Assembly: GCA_900319195.1 (NCBI GenBank) | Contig: ONNL01000074.1 | Location: 1 to 10,290, forward strand | Reading direction: 5' to 3' | Origin: an uncultured Ruminococcus sp. | Lineage (GTDB): Bacteria > Bacillota > Clostridia > Oscillospirales > Ruminococcaceae | DNA: 10,290 bases | Shown: in pieces, positions 1-6,626 of the stretch | Layout of the letters: every line of letters begins with the position of its first letter | Position numbering within the stretch: the first letter of the stretch is position 1 | Program-made: the position numbers and the translations under genes | Notes under the pieces: generated by a model | What the model saw: the letters and a program-made list of their open reading frames with translations, nothing else | The model's database searches: none | What the model was told of the DNA's origin: nothing

Positions 1-263
1 TATTTCTTTATACGCGAGCGCTCGGGATATGGCGGGTCGAGCGCAGGCTTGAAGCCGGGGACTCCCACCTCGGAGCGTATCTCGGAGTAGTAGTTTCCGT
101 ATTCATGGTATTCTGTGGGATTGTCAAACGGGTCGGCAGGGTCGGCAGTGAGCATTTTAAGGCGCTCAGTCTCGCTCTCCTCGAGTATTCCCGTAAGTCT
201 TTTTATCTCCTGATTGAGCTCGGATATTTCGGCACGTTCTCCCTGATTCAGCGTTTCCTGCAT
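1..263 (-). CDS. Hypothetical protein, N-terminal 87 residues only (runs off left edge)
   Basis: The reading frame starts at an ATG (263-261) preceded by a strong Shine-Dalgarno AAGGAGGG a few bases upstream and stays open for 87 codons to the window edge, so only the N terminus is seen. Residues 1 to about 40 are charged and heptad-like (MQETLNQGERAEISELNQEI, then KRLTGILEES), suggesting a short coiled coil. The following part is rich in Pro, Asp and Tyr (DPADPFDNPTEYHEYGNYYS) and looks like a linker or an extended segment. There is no signal peptide or membrane segment in this portion, so a cytoplasmic protein is likely. I do not recognise the family. The ribosome binding site and uninterrupted frame make it a real gene; its function is unknown. 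Confidence 0.75.
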   Translation of the reverse strand, partial: MQETLNQGERAEISELNQEIKRLTGILEESETERLKMLTADPADPFDNPTEYHEYGNYYSEIRSEVGVPGFKPALDPPYPERSRIKK

Positions 264-372
264 ATTCGGTCCCTCCTTGTTCCTGTTTTGCTGTTTTATT
301 GGATAAATGATTTTAGACGGTCGTTACGGACTGGCGTTTGCGTATTTTCCCACCCTCACAATCCTGATAGTC

Positions 373-400
373 TTGACAGGCTGAGGGATCGTGGTATCAT
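373..400 (+). promoter_or_regulatory. Candidate sigma-A promoter in the divergent gap
   Basis: A perfect TTGACA (373-378) is followed after 16 bp by TATCAT (395-400). It points toward the Nudix gene 250 nt away, which has a nearer promoter, so this one may be secondary or drive an untranslated transcript. The gap 264-655 otherwise holds only weak open frames without ribosome binding sites. The match could be chance. Confidence 0.4.
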
Positions 401-579
401 AGGCAAATGCGAACGCCGCTTGGTTGCATGGACCGCTTAAATCATTGTATTTCTATTTATCTCACAGAACATTGTACCACATTTTACGGGATTTGTAAAC
501 TGTTTTTTGCGCTTCGGCGGATATTTGCAAAATTCGCTTCTGTTCGCGTATATAAATGGAAACTCTTTTTCCGCGCCTC

Positions 580-608
580 TTGCTATTTCTTAAACAATAT
601 GATATAAT
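580..608 (+). promoter_or_regulatory. Promoter of the Nudix gene
   Basis: TTGCTA (580-585), a 17-bp spacer and a perfect TATAAT (603-608). Transcription would start near 615, giving a leader of about 40 nt before the Nudix ATG at 656. Confidence 0.6.
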
Positions 609-655
609 ATATATGAATCAACTATTATGCCTTACGGCAGGAAAGGATAAGAACA

Positions 656-1069
656 ATGCTTCACGAGAAATCGTGCGGTGCGATAGTTTACCGCAAATTT
701 CACGGAAATACCGAGATACTGCTCATCAAGCACATCAACAGCGGACACTGGTCGTTTCCGAAGGGTCATGTCGAGCCCGGTGAGAGCGAAGTGGAGACTG
801 CTCACCGCGAGGTGCTTGAGGAAACGTCGGTCGATGCGATAATCGACCCGACATTCAGGGAGACGGTCACGTATTCACCGAAAAAGGACACAGTAAAGGT
901 CGTCGTATACTTTCTTGCAAAGGCAAGAAATGTCGATTTTGTACCACAGGAGGACGAGATAGCAGAGATACGCTGGGTCGATATTTCGTATGCTTCAAAT
1001 ATTCTGACCTATGAGAACGATAAGACCATTGTTGCGAAGGCAAAAAACATAATCAAGGAATGCAGCTGA
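656..1069 (+). CDS. Nudix hydrolase, Ap4A-hydrolase-like
   Basis: A 137-residue single-domain Nudix protein. The Nudix box spans residues 37-59 and keeps G37, E43, R51, E52, E55 and E56, the Mg2+-binding and catalytic positions; the usual Gly near the box end is Ser58. The segment just before and into the box, WSFPKGHVEPGE (32-43), is typical of the group that cleaves bis(5'-nucleosyl) tetraphosphates, so a house-cleaning role in the cytoplasm is the likeliest assignment. Substrate cannot be fixed from sequence: other NTP or NDP-X substrates remain possible. The ATG at 656 follows AAAGGA with 8-nt spacing, and the length is normal for the family. The gene appears to be monocistronic, with its own promoter at 580-608 and a terminator-like hairpin right after the stop. 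Confidence 0.9.
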   Translation: MLHEKSCGAIVYRKFHGNTEILLIKHINSGHWSFPKGHVEPGESEVETAHREVLEETSVDAIIDPTFRETVTYSPKKDTVKVVVYFLAKARNVDFVPQEDEIAEIRWVDISYASNILTYENDKTIVAKAKNIIKECS

Positions 1070-1081
1070 CTCGGTGTCGGC

Positions 1082-1459
1082 TCAGAAGACGCTCGTGAAA
1101 ACGGGCGTTTCGCATTTTTTGATGGTTTTCAGCATATGTCGGAGGTCACTGAGCGCCGATTCAAGCTCGCCGCCGCTCTCGTCCATGAGACAGAGAATGC
1201 CTGCGGCTTTGCGGTCAACCTCGGTCAGCCTGTCGCTCCGCAGTATAACGGCGGCATATTTGCGGAATTGCGCCCATTCCCTCTCGAAGTCCTCGGTGAG
1301 ACGGTATGCCTCGTCCACCTTGCCCTCTGAGCAGAGCTCCTCGATCCTGCTGATGTCTCTCAGGAAGGCGCTGCACTTTGAGTTCACCCAAAGGCTTGAA
1401 AGCAGGCTCAGAGCGATAAGCAGGAGCATTATACCTATGCTCGTTTTAACCCTCGTCAT
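1082..1459 (-). CDS. DUF4363 family membrane-anchored protein
   Basis: A 125-residue protein with a single N-terminal hydrophobic helix (about residues 8-25, IGIMLLLIALSLLSSLWV) and a helical extracytoplasmic part. That part carries a pattern of charged helices with paired aromatic positions (EREWAQFRKYAAVI, 59-72), typical of the DUF4363 family. No enzymatic motif is visible and the family has no established biochemical function. Its ATG (1459-1457) overlaps the stop of the upstream DUF421 gene as ATGA, so the two are co-transcribed and probably translationally coupled; the DUF421-DUF4363 pair recurs in Firmicutes. I infer that it acts with the DUF421 protein at the membrane. Its last codons lie inside the hairpin at 1087-1110. 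Confidence 0.8.
   Translation of the reverse strand: MTRVKTSIGIMLLLIALSLLSSLWVNSKCSAFLRDISRIEELCSEGKVDEAYRLTEDFEREWAQFRKYAAVILRSDRLTEVDRKAAGILCLMDESGGELESALSDLRHMLKTIKKCETPVFTSVF
1087..1120 (+). terminator. Terminator-like hairpin after the Nudix gene
   Basis: ACGCTCGT (1089-1096) pairs with ACGGGCGT (1101-1108) through one wobble around a GAAA tetraloop, extendable to 10 bp (1087-1110). A T6 run follows at 1115-1120 after four intervening bases. It begins 17 nt past the Nudix stop. The same DNA encodes the C terminus of the convergent DUF4363 gene. The offset T run lowers certainty. Confidence 0.55.
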
Positions 1460-2157
1460 TTTGTGTACCTCCTTGTTTTCGGCGGAGCGCCGTACTTGTC
1501 GGCAATGAAGATGTTCCCTCCCCTGTCGGCTGTCATGATGAATACGTCGCGTAGCTCCATGCTTTCGCGGCGGAGCGCAGTATCTATCTGTGCCCTGCTT
1601 ATCCCTGCGGAGTCGAGAGCCGCTGTTATCACCCTTCCGTCAGCTACTACCACCTGCGGCGGAGGAGTGTCGTTCGCTTTTATCTTCATATCGGAGCGTG
1701 TGGGAGCTTCCGCGGCGCTCTTTTTCATCACGGATACCGAGCCCGTAGTCTCGACTATCGCATACTGCACCTCGCTTATGTCGAATATGTCATTGCTTCG
1801 GAGCGACATCATGAGGTCGTCAACGGAAAACCTCAGCTCGCGCAGGACATTCGGGTCTATCCTGCCGTCGCGTATGATTATTTTCGGGCTGCCCGAGATG
1901 AGCTTTCGCAGCCGCGGGAATTTCAGGCTCGCCCACGACATCAGCACCTCGAAGCAGACGAGCGCAAGTATCGGCGTCACGCCGACTATAACGGGAATAT
2001 CCACATCTTCTATCGGCAGTGTGGCAATATTCGAGACGAGTATCGTGATGACGAGCTCGGTCGGCTGTAATTCCCCGAGCTGACGCTTGCCCATGAGCCT
2101 TACAGCGAAGATGACGAGCAGATAGAGTATCAGTGAACGAATGAGAATAACGCACAT
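1456..2157 (-). CDS. DUF421 (YetF-type) membrane protein
   Basis: A 233-residue protein of the DUF421/YetF family. Hydrophobic segments lie at about residues 3-20, 35-48 and 54-77. The first cytoplasmic loop carries the family signature LMGKRQLGELQPTELVITIL (21-40). The soluble C-terminal part includes GSPKIIIRDGRI (89-100) and the helix LRELRFSVDDLMMSLR (105-120), as expected for the family. I chose the ATG at 2157 and not an in-frame one 114 nt upstream: AAGGAG sits 8 nt before 2157, and the extra residues would fall in the structured leader and show no family similarity. Molecular function is unknown; relatives are linked to the cell envelope and spore membrane in Bacillus. The second gene of the operon (DUF4363) overlaps its stop. 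Confidence 0.9.
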   Translation of the reverse strand: MCVILIRSLILYLLVIFAVRLMGKRQLGELQPTELVITILVSNIATLPIEDVDIPVIVGVTPILALVCFEVLMSWASLKFPRLRKLISGSPKIIIRDGRIDPNVLRELRFSVDDLMMSLRSNDIFDISEVQYAIVETTGSVSVMKKSAAEAPTRSDMKIKANDTPPPQVVVADGRVITAALDSAGISRAQIDTALRRESMELRDVFIMTADRGGNIFIADKYGAPPKTRRYTK

Positions 2158-2196
2158 AAAAACAGCTCCTTCGGGGATATTGTTCCCAAAGGAGCT
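2158..2196 (-). terminator. Hairpin burying the DUF421 ribosome binding site, with T5 before the ATG
   Basis: On the minus strand, AGCTCCTTTGGG (2196-2185) pairs with the complement at 2175-2164 in a 12-bp stem with one wobble and a 9-nt loop. The 3' arm contains the Shine-Dalgarno AAGGAG (2171-2166). GTTTTT follows at once, and then the ATG. The element could block ribosome access, terminate transcription, or both. Confidence 0.6.
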
Positions 2197-2205
2197 TATT
2201 ATATT

Positions 2206-2248
2206 CAAAAAGAAAGGCTGCTCTGTACTCTGCTGTACAGGGCAGCCT
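2206..2248 (-). terminator. Intrinsic terminator between the kinase-like gene and DUF421
   Basis: On the minus strand, AGGCTGC and CTGTAC (2248-2235) pair with GTACAG and GCAGCCT (2228-2215) around the loop AGCAGA. Thirteen pairs form with one C-A mismatch, followed by TTCTTTTTG. It lies about 120 nt past the kinase-like stop, so it may end that transcript or act as a regulated terminator for the DUF421 operon. Confidence 0.7.
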
Positions 2249-2368
2249 CGGGAGCCGCTCGGGGACGGCAAAGCGTCCCTTTACGGCTGCCCGATGTTAA
2301 GAGAGATAGAAGTGAACATCGGATAAACTGTCATATTTCGGCTGCTTATCGGGTGCTCACGAGTTGTT

Positions 2369-2992
2369 TTAGTCGTTTTCCTTTGCGTTGTAGGCATTGA
2401 AAGCCTTTACGATAAGCTCCGCACAGAGTTCGTCGCCAAGCTCGGCACTGTTGAGGCAAAGCTCGTATTGGTCCTTATCCTGCCACTGTCTGCCCGTGTT
2501 TACGTTAAAGAAGGTCTCACGGCGCTTGTCAGCCTTTTTCATGGTCGTTTCAGCCTTTGAGCTGTCTATGCCGTATTCCTTTATGGCTCTGTCCATGCGC
2601 TTATTGAAATCGGAGTAGATGTATACGTTGAAGCAGCCCTTATCCTCGAGAATATAGCTTCCGCAGCGTCCTACGAGTACGAAGCTCTGTTCCTTTTCAG
2701 CAATTTCATTTATTATCCTGCTCTCCATGAGGAATACCTTATCCGAGAGCGGAAGGTTGTCCTCCATTGTCCTTGTGGGATTTGCCGAAAGCAGAAGTGA
2801 ATACAGGAAGCTCGTCGGGACATTTTCCTCTGCGGATTCGAGATATTCCGCCGCGATACCGCAGCGCTCCGCAGTCATGTTGAGTATCTGTCTGTTATAG
2901 CAGTTTATGCCGAGCTTTTCTGCGGCAAGCTTTCCGATAATACTTCCGCCGCTGCCATATTGTCTTTCAATTGTAATTATTTTCTTTTTCAT
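2369..2992 (-). CDS. Cytidylate kinase-like family protein
   Basis: A 207-residue soluble protein of the cytidylate-kinase-like family (Pfam Cytidylate_kin2 type). The N terminus ITIERQYGSGGSIIGKLAAE (6-25) is the family's modified nucleotide-binding loop. VLVGRCGSYIL (105-115) and the C-terminal stretch with DKRRETFFNVNTGRQW (155-170) and LCLNSAELG (178-186) match the conserved lid and core motifs. The family resembles CMP kinase in fold, but the true substrate is not established, so I do not call it cmk. The ATG at 2992 follows AAGGAG by 10 nt. A closer ATG within that spacer is too near the ribosome binding site. A good promoter lies just upstream (3031-3059). Length is normal and the frame intact. 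Confidence 0.85.
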   Translation of the reverse strand: MKKKIITIERQYGSGGSIIGKLAAEKLGINCYNRQILNMTAERCGIAAEYLESAEENVPTSFLYSLLLSANPTRTMEDNLPLSDKVFLMESRIINEIAEKEQSFVLVGRCGSYILEDKGCFNVYIYSDFNKRMDRAIKEYGIDSSKAETTMKKADKRRETFFNVNTGRQWQDKDQYELCLNSAELGDELCAELIVKAFNAYNAKEND

Positions 2993-3030
2993 CGGAAATC
3001 ATCTCCTTGGTATATTTTCCTTATTATAAT

Positions 3031-3059
3031 ATTATATCAACATTTTGCACATAATTCAA
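3031..3059 (-). promoter_or_regulatory. Promoter of the kinase-like gene
   Basis: Read on the minus strand: TTGAAT (3059-3054), a 17-bp spacer, and TATAAT (3036-3031) with the extended -10 TGA in front. The -10 ends about 40 nt before the start codon. Confidence 0.7.
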
Positions 3060-3179
3060 GTGTCGAAACGGTACAAATTATTTAAAATGGTATTTTCTGC
3101 GTTTTTAACAATTTTTCAAGGCTCGATTTATCTAACATGGCTAAAAAACAGCCACATAATTAAGCGCTGCATACAGTTT

Positions 3180-4451
3180 TCAATCGCCGCTGTCTCTATT
3201 GTCGGAGTCCTCGCTGTCGGGCATTATCTCCACTATGACCTTTTCGACGCTCTGCTCGCTGACGGCGGCTGCTGTCAGGCGGAAGATACCGCACTCGGCA
3301 GTCTCATTCGCCTCGGGGATATGTTCCATTACGTCTGTTACCCAGCCGCCCACAGAGGTGCGGTCGGTTTTTATGAGGGAGTCGTCGAGGTCGAGCTGCT
3401 CGAGCATATCGCTGACACTGAGGTCTCCTGCGACCTCGTACCTGTTCTCACCGAGCTTCACGATGTTCGGGATTATCTCGTCGTCCTCGTCGTATATCTC
3501 GCCAACGAGCTCCTCGATTATGTCCTCGAGGGTGATTATGCCCTTCGTGCCGCCGTACTGGTCAACAACGACTGCAAGGTGCACCTTTGAGTGCTGCATA
3601 TCACGCATAGCCTCGCTTATGAGCTTGCTGTCGGCAAAGTGAGGGACCTCCTGAAGTATCTCGGTGATGTCCGTTTTGCCGTCATTGAGCATCTTGAAGA
3701 ATGCCTTGTTCGTGATGATGCCGATTATGTCGTCGAGGCTCTTTCGGTAGACGGGCAGGCGCGAGTACATCTCATTTATAAATGTATCCTTTATCTCGTC
3801 AAGAGTGGAGTTGATCTCTACACCGACTACCTTTACCCTTGGGATAAGTATCCTGTTTACCTCTATCTCGTCGAACTCAAGAGCGCTTTTGACAAGCTCG
3901 CTCTCCTGTTCCTCGATAACGCCCTGTTCCTCTATCTCGTCTATCATAAACTTGAGCTCGTCCTCGGTGACGCTCGGCTTTTTGTCGCCCTTGTTCACCA
4001 TAGCCGTGAGCTTGTTGAAGCACCACACGAGCGGCTTGAATATGAATATCAGCACAAGCAGCGGAGCTGACATGGTCATGGTTATCATTTCGGCATTTTT
4101 CTTTGCGTAGTTCTTCGGCAGTATCTCACCGAATATCAGCACGAGCACGGTTATCACTATCGTTGAGACGAGCGCTCCTTGCCTGGGAAAAATGCTGATG
4201 AAGAGAATCGTGCTTACAGATGATGAAGCGATGTTCACGATGTTGTTGCCGATGAGGACTGCCGTAAGCACCTCATCGAAGCGGTTTGCAAGGTCAAGCG
4301 CACGGGCAGCCTTTTTGTTTCCCTGTGTCTCATAGTTTTTCAGCCTGAGCTTGTTGACACAGGAAAAGGCAGTCTCTGTGCCTGAAAAAAGTGCGGAAAA
4401 GACCACCATTGCCGCAATGAGAATGATCTTCCATAAATCAGAGTTGTCCAT
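3180..4451 (-). CDS. CNNM/CorC-HlyC family CBS-domain membrane protein
   Basis: A 423-residue protein with the complete architecture of the family once called hemolysin C/CorC. An N-terminal DUF21/CNNM membrane domain (about 1-150) contains SGTETAF (23-29) and GEILPK (108-113). A CBS-domain pair follows (about 200-325), with DQYGGTKGIITLEDIIEELV (297-316). The C terminus is a CorC/HlyC transporter-associated domain (about 335-412). Members are integral membrane proteins linked to Mg2+ or Co2+ export and ion homeostasis; they are not haemolysins. The ion here cannot be read from sequence. AAAGGA lies 5 nt before the ATG. The tail after residue 412 is short, acidic and probably disordered. The gene seems to have its own promoter (4481-4509). 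No clear terminator follows it. Confidence 0.92.
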   Translation of the reverse strand: MDNSDLWKIILIAAMVVFSALFSGTETAFSCVNKLRLKNYETQGNKKAARALDLANRFDEVLTAVLIGNNIVNIASSSVSTILFISIFPRQGALVSTIVITVLVLIFGEILPKNYAKKNAEMITMTMSAPLLVLIFIFKPLVWCFNKLTAMVNKGDKKPSVTEDELKFMIDEIEEQGVIEEQESELVKSALEFDEIEVNRILIPRVKVVGVEINSTLDEIKDTFINEMYSRLPVYRKSLDDIIGIITNKAFFKMLNDGKTDITEILQEVPHFADSKLISEAMRDMQHSKVHLAVVVDQYGGTKGIITLEDIIEELVGEIYDEDDEIIPNIVKLGENRYEVAGDLSVSDMLEQLDLDDSLIKTDRTSVGGWVTDVMEHIPEANETAECGIFRLTAAAVSEQSVEKVIVEIMPDSEDSDNRDSGD

Positions 4452-4480
4452 ATAGTTCCTTTCAGATATGTAATATTACT

Positions 4481-4509
4481 ATTTTACCACATAACACTCC
4501 AAAAGTCCA
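4481..4509 (-). promoter_or_regulatory. Candidate promoter of the CNNM/CorC gene
   Basis: On the minus strand: TGGACT (4509-4504), a 17-bp spacer, and TAAAAT (4486-4481) with an extended TGG in front. It lies about 30 nt upstream of the start codon. Confidence 0.5.
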
Positions 4510-4590
4510 GCACATTATATGAACATTTCGATTTTATTAGCAGTTTTCATAGTATTTAGGGCGTTTGGCGAATTTTCCTGAAAGCCATAT

Positions 4591-4769
4591 ATGCTTAAAT
4601 TACAAAAGGGATACAGTGAATATGTCAACAAAACCTTTAGACTTCCCAAAGAAATTGTTGAAAGTCTCGAAAAATTGCGTTTAAAAACGATCTTTCACTA
4701 AATCAGCTTATAATACAATGTCTGCAATTTTCGATGGACAATATTGCTGATGAAGATAAAAAGGATTAA
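4591..4769 (+). pseudogene. Small ribbon-helix-helix protein gene split by a -1 frameshift
   Basis: From the ATG at 4591, 32 codons read MLKLQKGYSEYVNKTFRLPK and continue EIVESLEKLRLK; the same frame then stops at 4699. The frame shifted by -1 continues from 4686 as NDLSLNQLIIQCLQFSMDNI and ends at a TAA (4767-4769), giving a 59-residue product if joined. The joined product has the layout of a ribbon-helix-helix DNA-binding domain: strand VNKTFRL (12-18), helix EIVESLEKLRLK (21-32), turn NDLS, helix LNQLIIQCLQFS (37-48). Such proteins are dimeric repressors or antitoxins. The join falls exactly on T TTA AAA (4680-4686), a classic slippery heptamer. Either the gene lost one base, or -1 frameshifting makes the full protein. 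The ribosome binding site is weak (GAAAG, 6 nt before the ATG). No toxin partner is adjacent. Confidence 0.6.
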
Positions 4770-4784
4770 ATTTTCCGAAAACAC

Positions 4785-4813
4785 TTGCAAAATCCGCCGA
4801 ATGCTGTTATTAT
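4785..4813 (+). promoter_or_regulatory. Promoter of the gtrA-like/dus operon
   Basis: TTGCAA (4785-4790), a 17-bp spacer, and TATTAT (4808-4813). Transcription would start near 4820, about 30 nt before the ATG at 4850. Confidence 0.6.
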
Positions 4814-4849
4814 TAAAGGGTACGATTATTTTCTGAGAAGGAGACGGAA

Positions 4850-5356
4850 ATGGACAAGTTTATAAAGTGGTGTGTTTCGATACTGCCGAAGCCTCTGCAA
4901 AAAATATATTATAAATATGAAGAGAAGTGGCTGTATCTCATATTCGGTGTGCTGACGACGGTCGTGAGCTTTGTTACGGCTGGTATATCGAAAAATCTCT
5001 TTGAGGCGGCAGGCTGCGGAAAGGCTTTCGTTGCAGGCAGCAGTACCGTTGTATCGTGGATATGCGCGGTGACATTTGCGTATGTCACGAACAGGCTTTG
5101 GGTGTTCGAGTCCCATGCTAAAGGTGCAAAGGAGATAACTCTCGAGGCGGCTTCATTCTACGGCGGACGACTTGCAACGCTCGGCGTTGAGGCGGTAATG
5201 ATGACCGTCGGCAACGGCTGGCTGAATGTGAACTACTGGGTGATGAAGATAATTGCAAATGTTATCGTGCTCATTCTCAACTATGTTATAAGCAAGATAT
5301 TCGTTTTCAGGAACAAGGACGCTAAACCCAAGGCTGCGGAGAGCAAGAATGACTGA
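4850..5356 (+). CDS. GtrA-family four-helix membrane protein
   Basis: A 168-residue protein with four predicted membrane helices (about 28-46, 60-80, 103-122 and 131-153) and a Lys-rich C-terminal tail, the full layout of the GtrA family. Family hallmarks visible are AYVTNRLWVFES (77-88) after helix 2 and the repeat-like LNYVISKIFVFRN (143-155) after helix 4. GtrA proteins are thought to move lipid-linked sugars across the membrane for surface polysaccharide or teichoic acid decoration. No glycosyltransferase lies next to this one, so its substrate is open. AAGGAG lies about 7 nt before the ATG. Its stop overlaps the start of the dihydrouridine synthase gene by 8 nt, so the two are co-transcribed, although a functional link is not evident. 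Confidence 0.9.
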   Translation: MDKFIKWCVSILPKPLQKIYYKYEEKWLYLIFGVLTTVVSFVTAGISKNLFEAAGCGKAFVAGSSTVVSWICAVTFAYVTNRLWVFESHAKGAKEITLEAASFYGGRLATLGVEAVMMTVGNGWLNVNYWVMKIIANVIVLILNYVISKIFVFRNKDAKPKAAESKND

Positions 5357-6341
5357 TACTGTTATAATAGGAAGGGTCAGCATTGCAAGGACTGCGGCAC
5401 TTGCTCCCATGGCGGGCGTTGCGGACAGGGCATACAGGCTTATGTGCAAAAAGTACGGAGCGGCATATGTCGTGAGTGAAATGGTCTCTGCAAAGGGTAT
5501 CTGCTACAGCGACAAAAAGACCGCGGAGCTCTGTACGGTGACTGACGAGGAGCGACCAATGGCGGTGCAGCTTTTTGGCAGTGAGCCCGAATTCATGGCG
5601 AAGGCTGTTGAGACGGTAAAGCGGTTTGAACCCGACATAATCGACATCAACATGGGATGTCCCGTGCCGAAGGTAGTGAATACGGGAGCAGGCTCGGCAC
5701 TTATGAAGGTCCCCGACCTTGCGGCTGCTGTGACTGAGGCGGCGGTGAAGGCGGCAGGGACAACTCCCGTGACCGTGAAGATACGAAGCGGCTGGAGCGC
5801 TGACAGCATAAACGCTCCGCAGCTTGCAAAACAGCTTGAATCTGTAGGAGCGGCGGCGATAGCTGTCCACGGCAGGACGCGCGACCGGTTTTACAGCGGC
5901 GAGGCTGACAGGAGCGTCATAAAGGCGGTCAAACAGGCGGTCGTGATACCCGTTATTGCAAACGGAGATGTCACGGACGCAGAGTCCTGCGTCTCGATGT
6001 ACGACGAGACAGGCTGTGACCTTGTGATGATAGGCAGGGGCAGCTACGGCAACCCTTTCGTGTTCCGCGAGATAGCGGCAAGGCTTAACGGCGAGGACTA
6101 TACTCCCCCGACGCTTGAGGAGAAAATGTCGGTGATGCTGGAGCATATAAGGCTGATACTTTCGCTCAGTCCAAAGTGCGAGGAGCTTGCGATGCACGAG
6201 GCGAGGAAGCACGCGGCATGGTACATGAACGGCTATTACGGCTCGGCAAAATTCCGCGGACGCTGCTATCAGCTCACGTCCTATGCGGAGGCGGAGGCAC
6301 TTGCGGAGGAGTTCATTGAGCTCCAGCGGTCGAGAGGATAG
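5349..6341 (+). CDS. dusB: tRNA-dihydrouridine synthase, DusB-like
   Basis: A 330-residue FMN-dependent enzyme that reduces uridine in the tRNA D-loop with NADPH. The TIM-barrel motifs appear in order: LAPMAGVAD (18-26, FMN contact), DINMGCPVPKVV (99-110) with catalytic Cys104, TVKIRSGW (142-149) with Lys144, AVHGRTRDRFYSG (172-184) with His174, VIANGDV (202-208), and MIGRGSYGNPFVF (227-239). The C-terminal helical tRNA-binding domain (about 245-330) is complete, ending in an EF-I-LQ helix. The length fits the DusB/Firmicute Dus group; assignment to that subgroup rests on overall resemblance. The start overlaps the end of the GtrA-like gene by 8 nt, with GGAGAG upstream. No clear terminator follows; 6342-6537 shows only a weak bulged hairpin. 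Confidence 0.93.
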   Translation: MTDTVIIGRVSIARTAALAPMAGVADRAYRLMCKKYGAAYVVSEMVSAKGICYSDKKTAELCTVTDEERPMAVQLFGSEPEFMAKAVETVKRFEPDIIDINMGCPVPKVVNTGAGSALMKVPDLAAAVTEAAVKAAGTTPVTVKIRSGWSADSINAPQLAKQLESVGAAAIAVHGRTRDRFYSGEADRSVIKAVKQAVVIPVIANGDVTDAESCVSMYDETGCDLVMIGRGSYGNPFVFREIAARLNGEDYTPPTLEEKMSVMLEHIRLILSLSPKCEELAMHEARKHAAWYMNGYYGSAKFRGRCYQLTSYAEAEALAEEFIELQRSRG

Positions 6342-6537
6342 GCGTTTAGAAGATGCTAACGTCGCAGTTGTCATTATACATAAAAAAGCAGTTAAAATTT
6401 TGTATAGTTGAACAAAACGGGGCAAAGCTTATTTTATCAGTTTGCAAAAGCCTAAAAATAGGGAAAAGTGACACTTTGTAATAAAATTTATGATTAAAAC
6501 GGAGAGTATATTCTATCGATTTTGATGCAAAATGTAA

Positions 6538-6566
6538 TTGCAAAAATAAAAAATATGTGATATAAT
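6538..6566 (+). promoter_or_regulatory. Extended -10 promoter of the CapA-like gene
   Basis: TTGCAA (6538-6543), a 17-bp A/T-rich spacer, and perfect TATAAT (6561-6566) preceded by TGA as an extended -10. Transcription would start near 6573, about 54 nt before the ATG. Confidence 0.75.
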
Positions 6567-6626
6567 TAGATAAATGGGTGAGCATCGGCTGGAAATGCGG
6601 TGTGATCCATAACAGGAGATTTTAAA

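Larger units (their letters stand above)
2158..2368 (-). promoter_or_regulatory. Structured, attenuator-like leader of the DUF421-DUF4363 operon
   Basis: Four strong hairpins tile most of this interval in transcription order. H1 pairs 2322-2315 with 2298-2291 (CCGATGTT/AACATCGG). H2 pairs 2294-2284 with 2257-2248 (10 bp, one bulged base) and encloses GGGACG/CGTCCC (2279-2274/2267-2262). H3 is the terminator at 2248-2215. H4 is the hairpin at 2196-2164 over the ribosome binding site. H1 and H2 compete for 2294-2291. An alternative 8-bp pairing, GGGCAGCC (2292-2285) with GGCTGCCC (2247-2240), would disrupt both H2 and H3. No convincing promoter is seen inside, so the operon may depend on readthrough from the kinase-like gene. 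No known riboswitch or T-box consensus was recognised. Confidence 0.5.

Noticed and set aside
407..607. A 66-codon plus-strand frame starting right after the 373-400 promoter
   Set aside because: No Shine-Dalgarno, no recognisable domain, and unusual composition; kept only as a possible transcribed region.
2158..2271. N-terminal extension of DUF421 to an ATG at 2271
   Set aside because: The extension lies in the hairpin-rich leader, shows no family similarity, and the ATG at 2157 has the proper ribosome binding site.
3136..3156. Hairpin GGCT/AGCC with a T-rich loop downstream of the CNNM/CorC gene as a terminator
   Set aside because: The stem needs two wobble pairs to reach 7 bp and no T run follows on the minus strand.
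3045..4110. Open frames on the plus strand opposite the CNNM/CorC gene
   Set aside because: They are antisense shadows of a strongly recognisable minus-strand gene, with no ribosome binding sites and low-complexity translations.
5322..6425. A 367-codon minus-strand frame opposite the dihydrouridine synthase gene
   Set aside because: Antisense to a gene with all catalytic motifs; the translation is rich in His, Arg and Cys with no family resemblance and no ribosome binding site.
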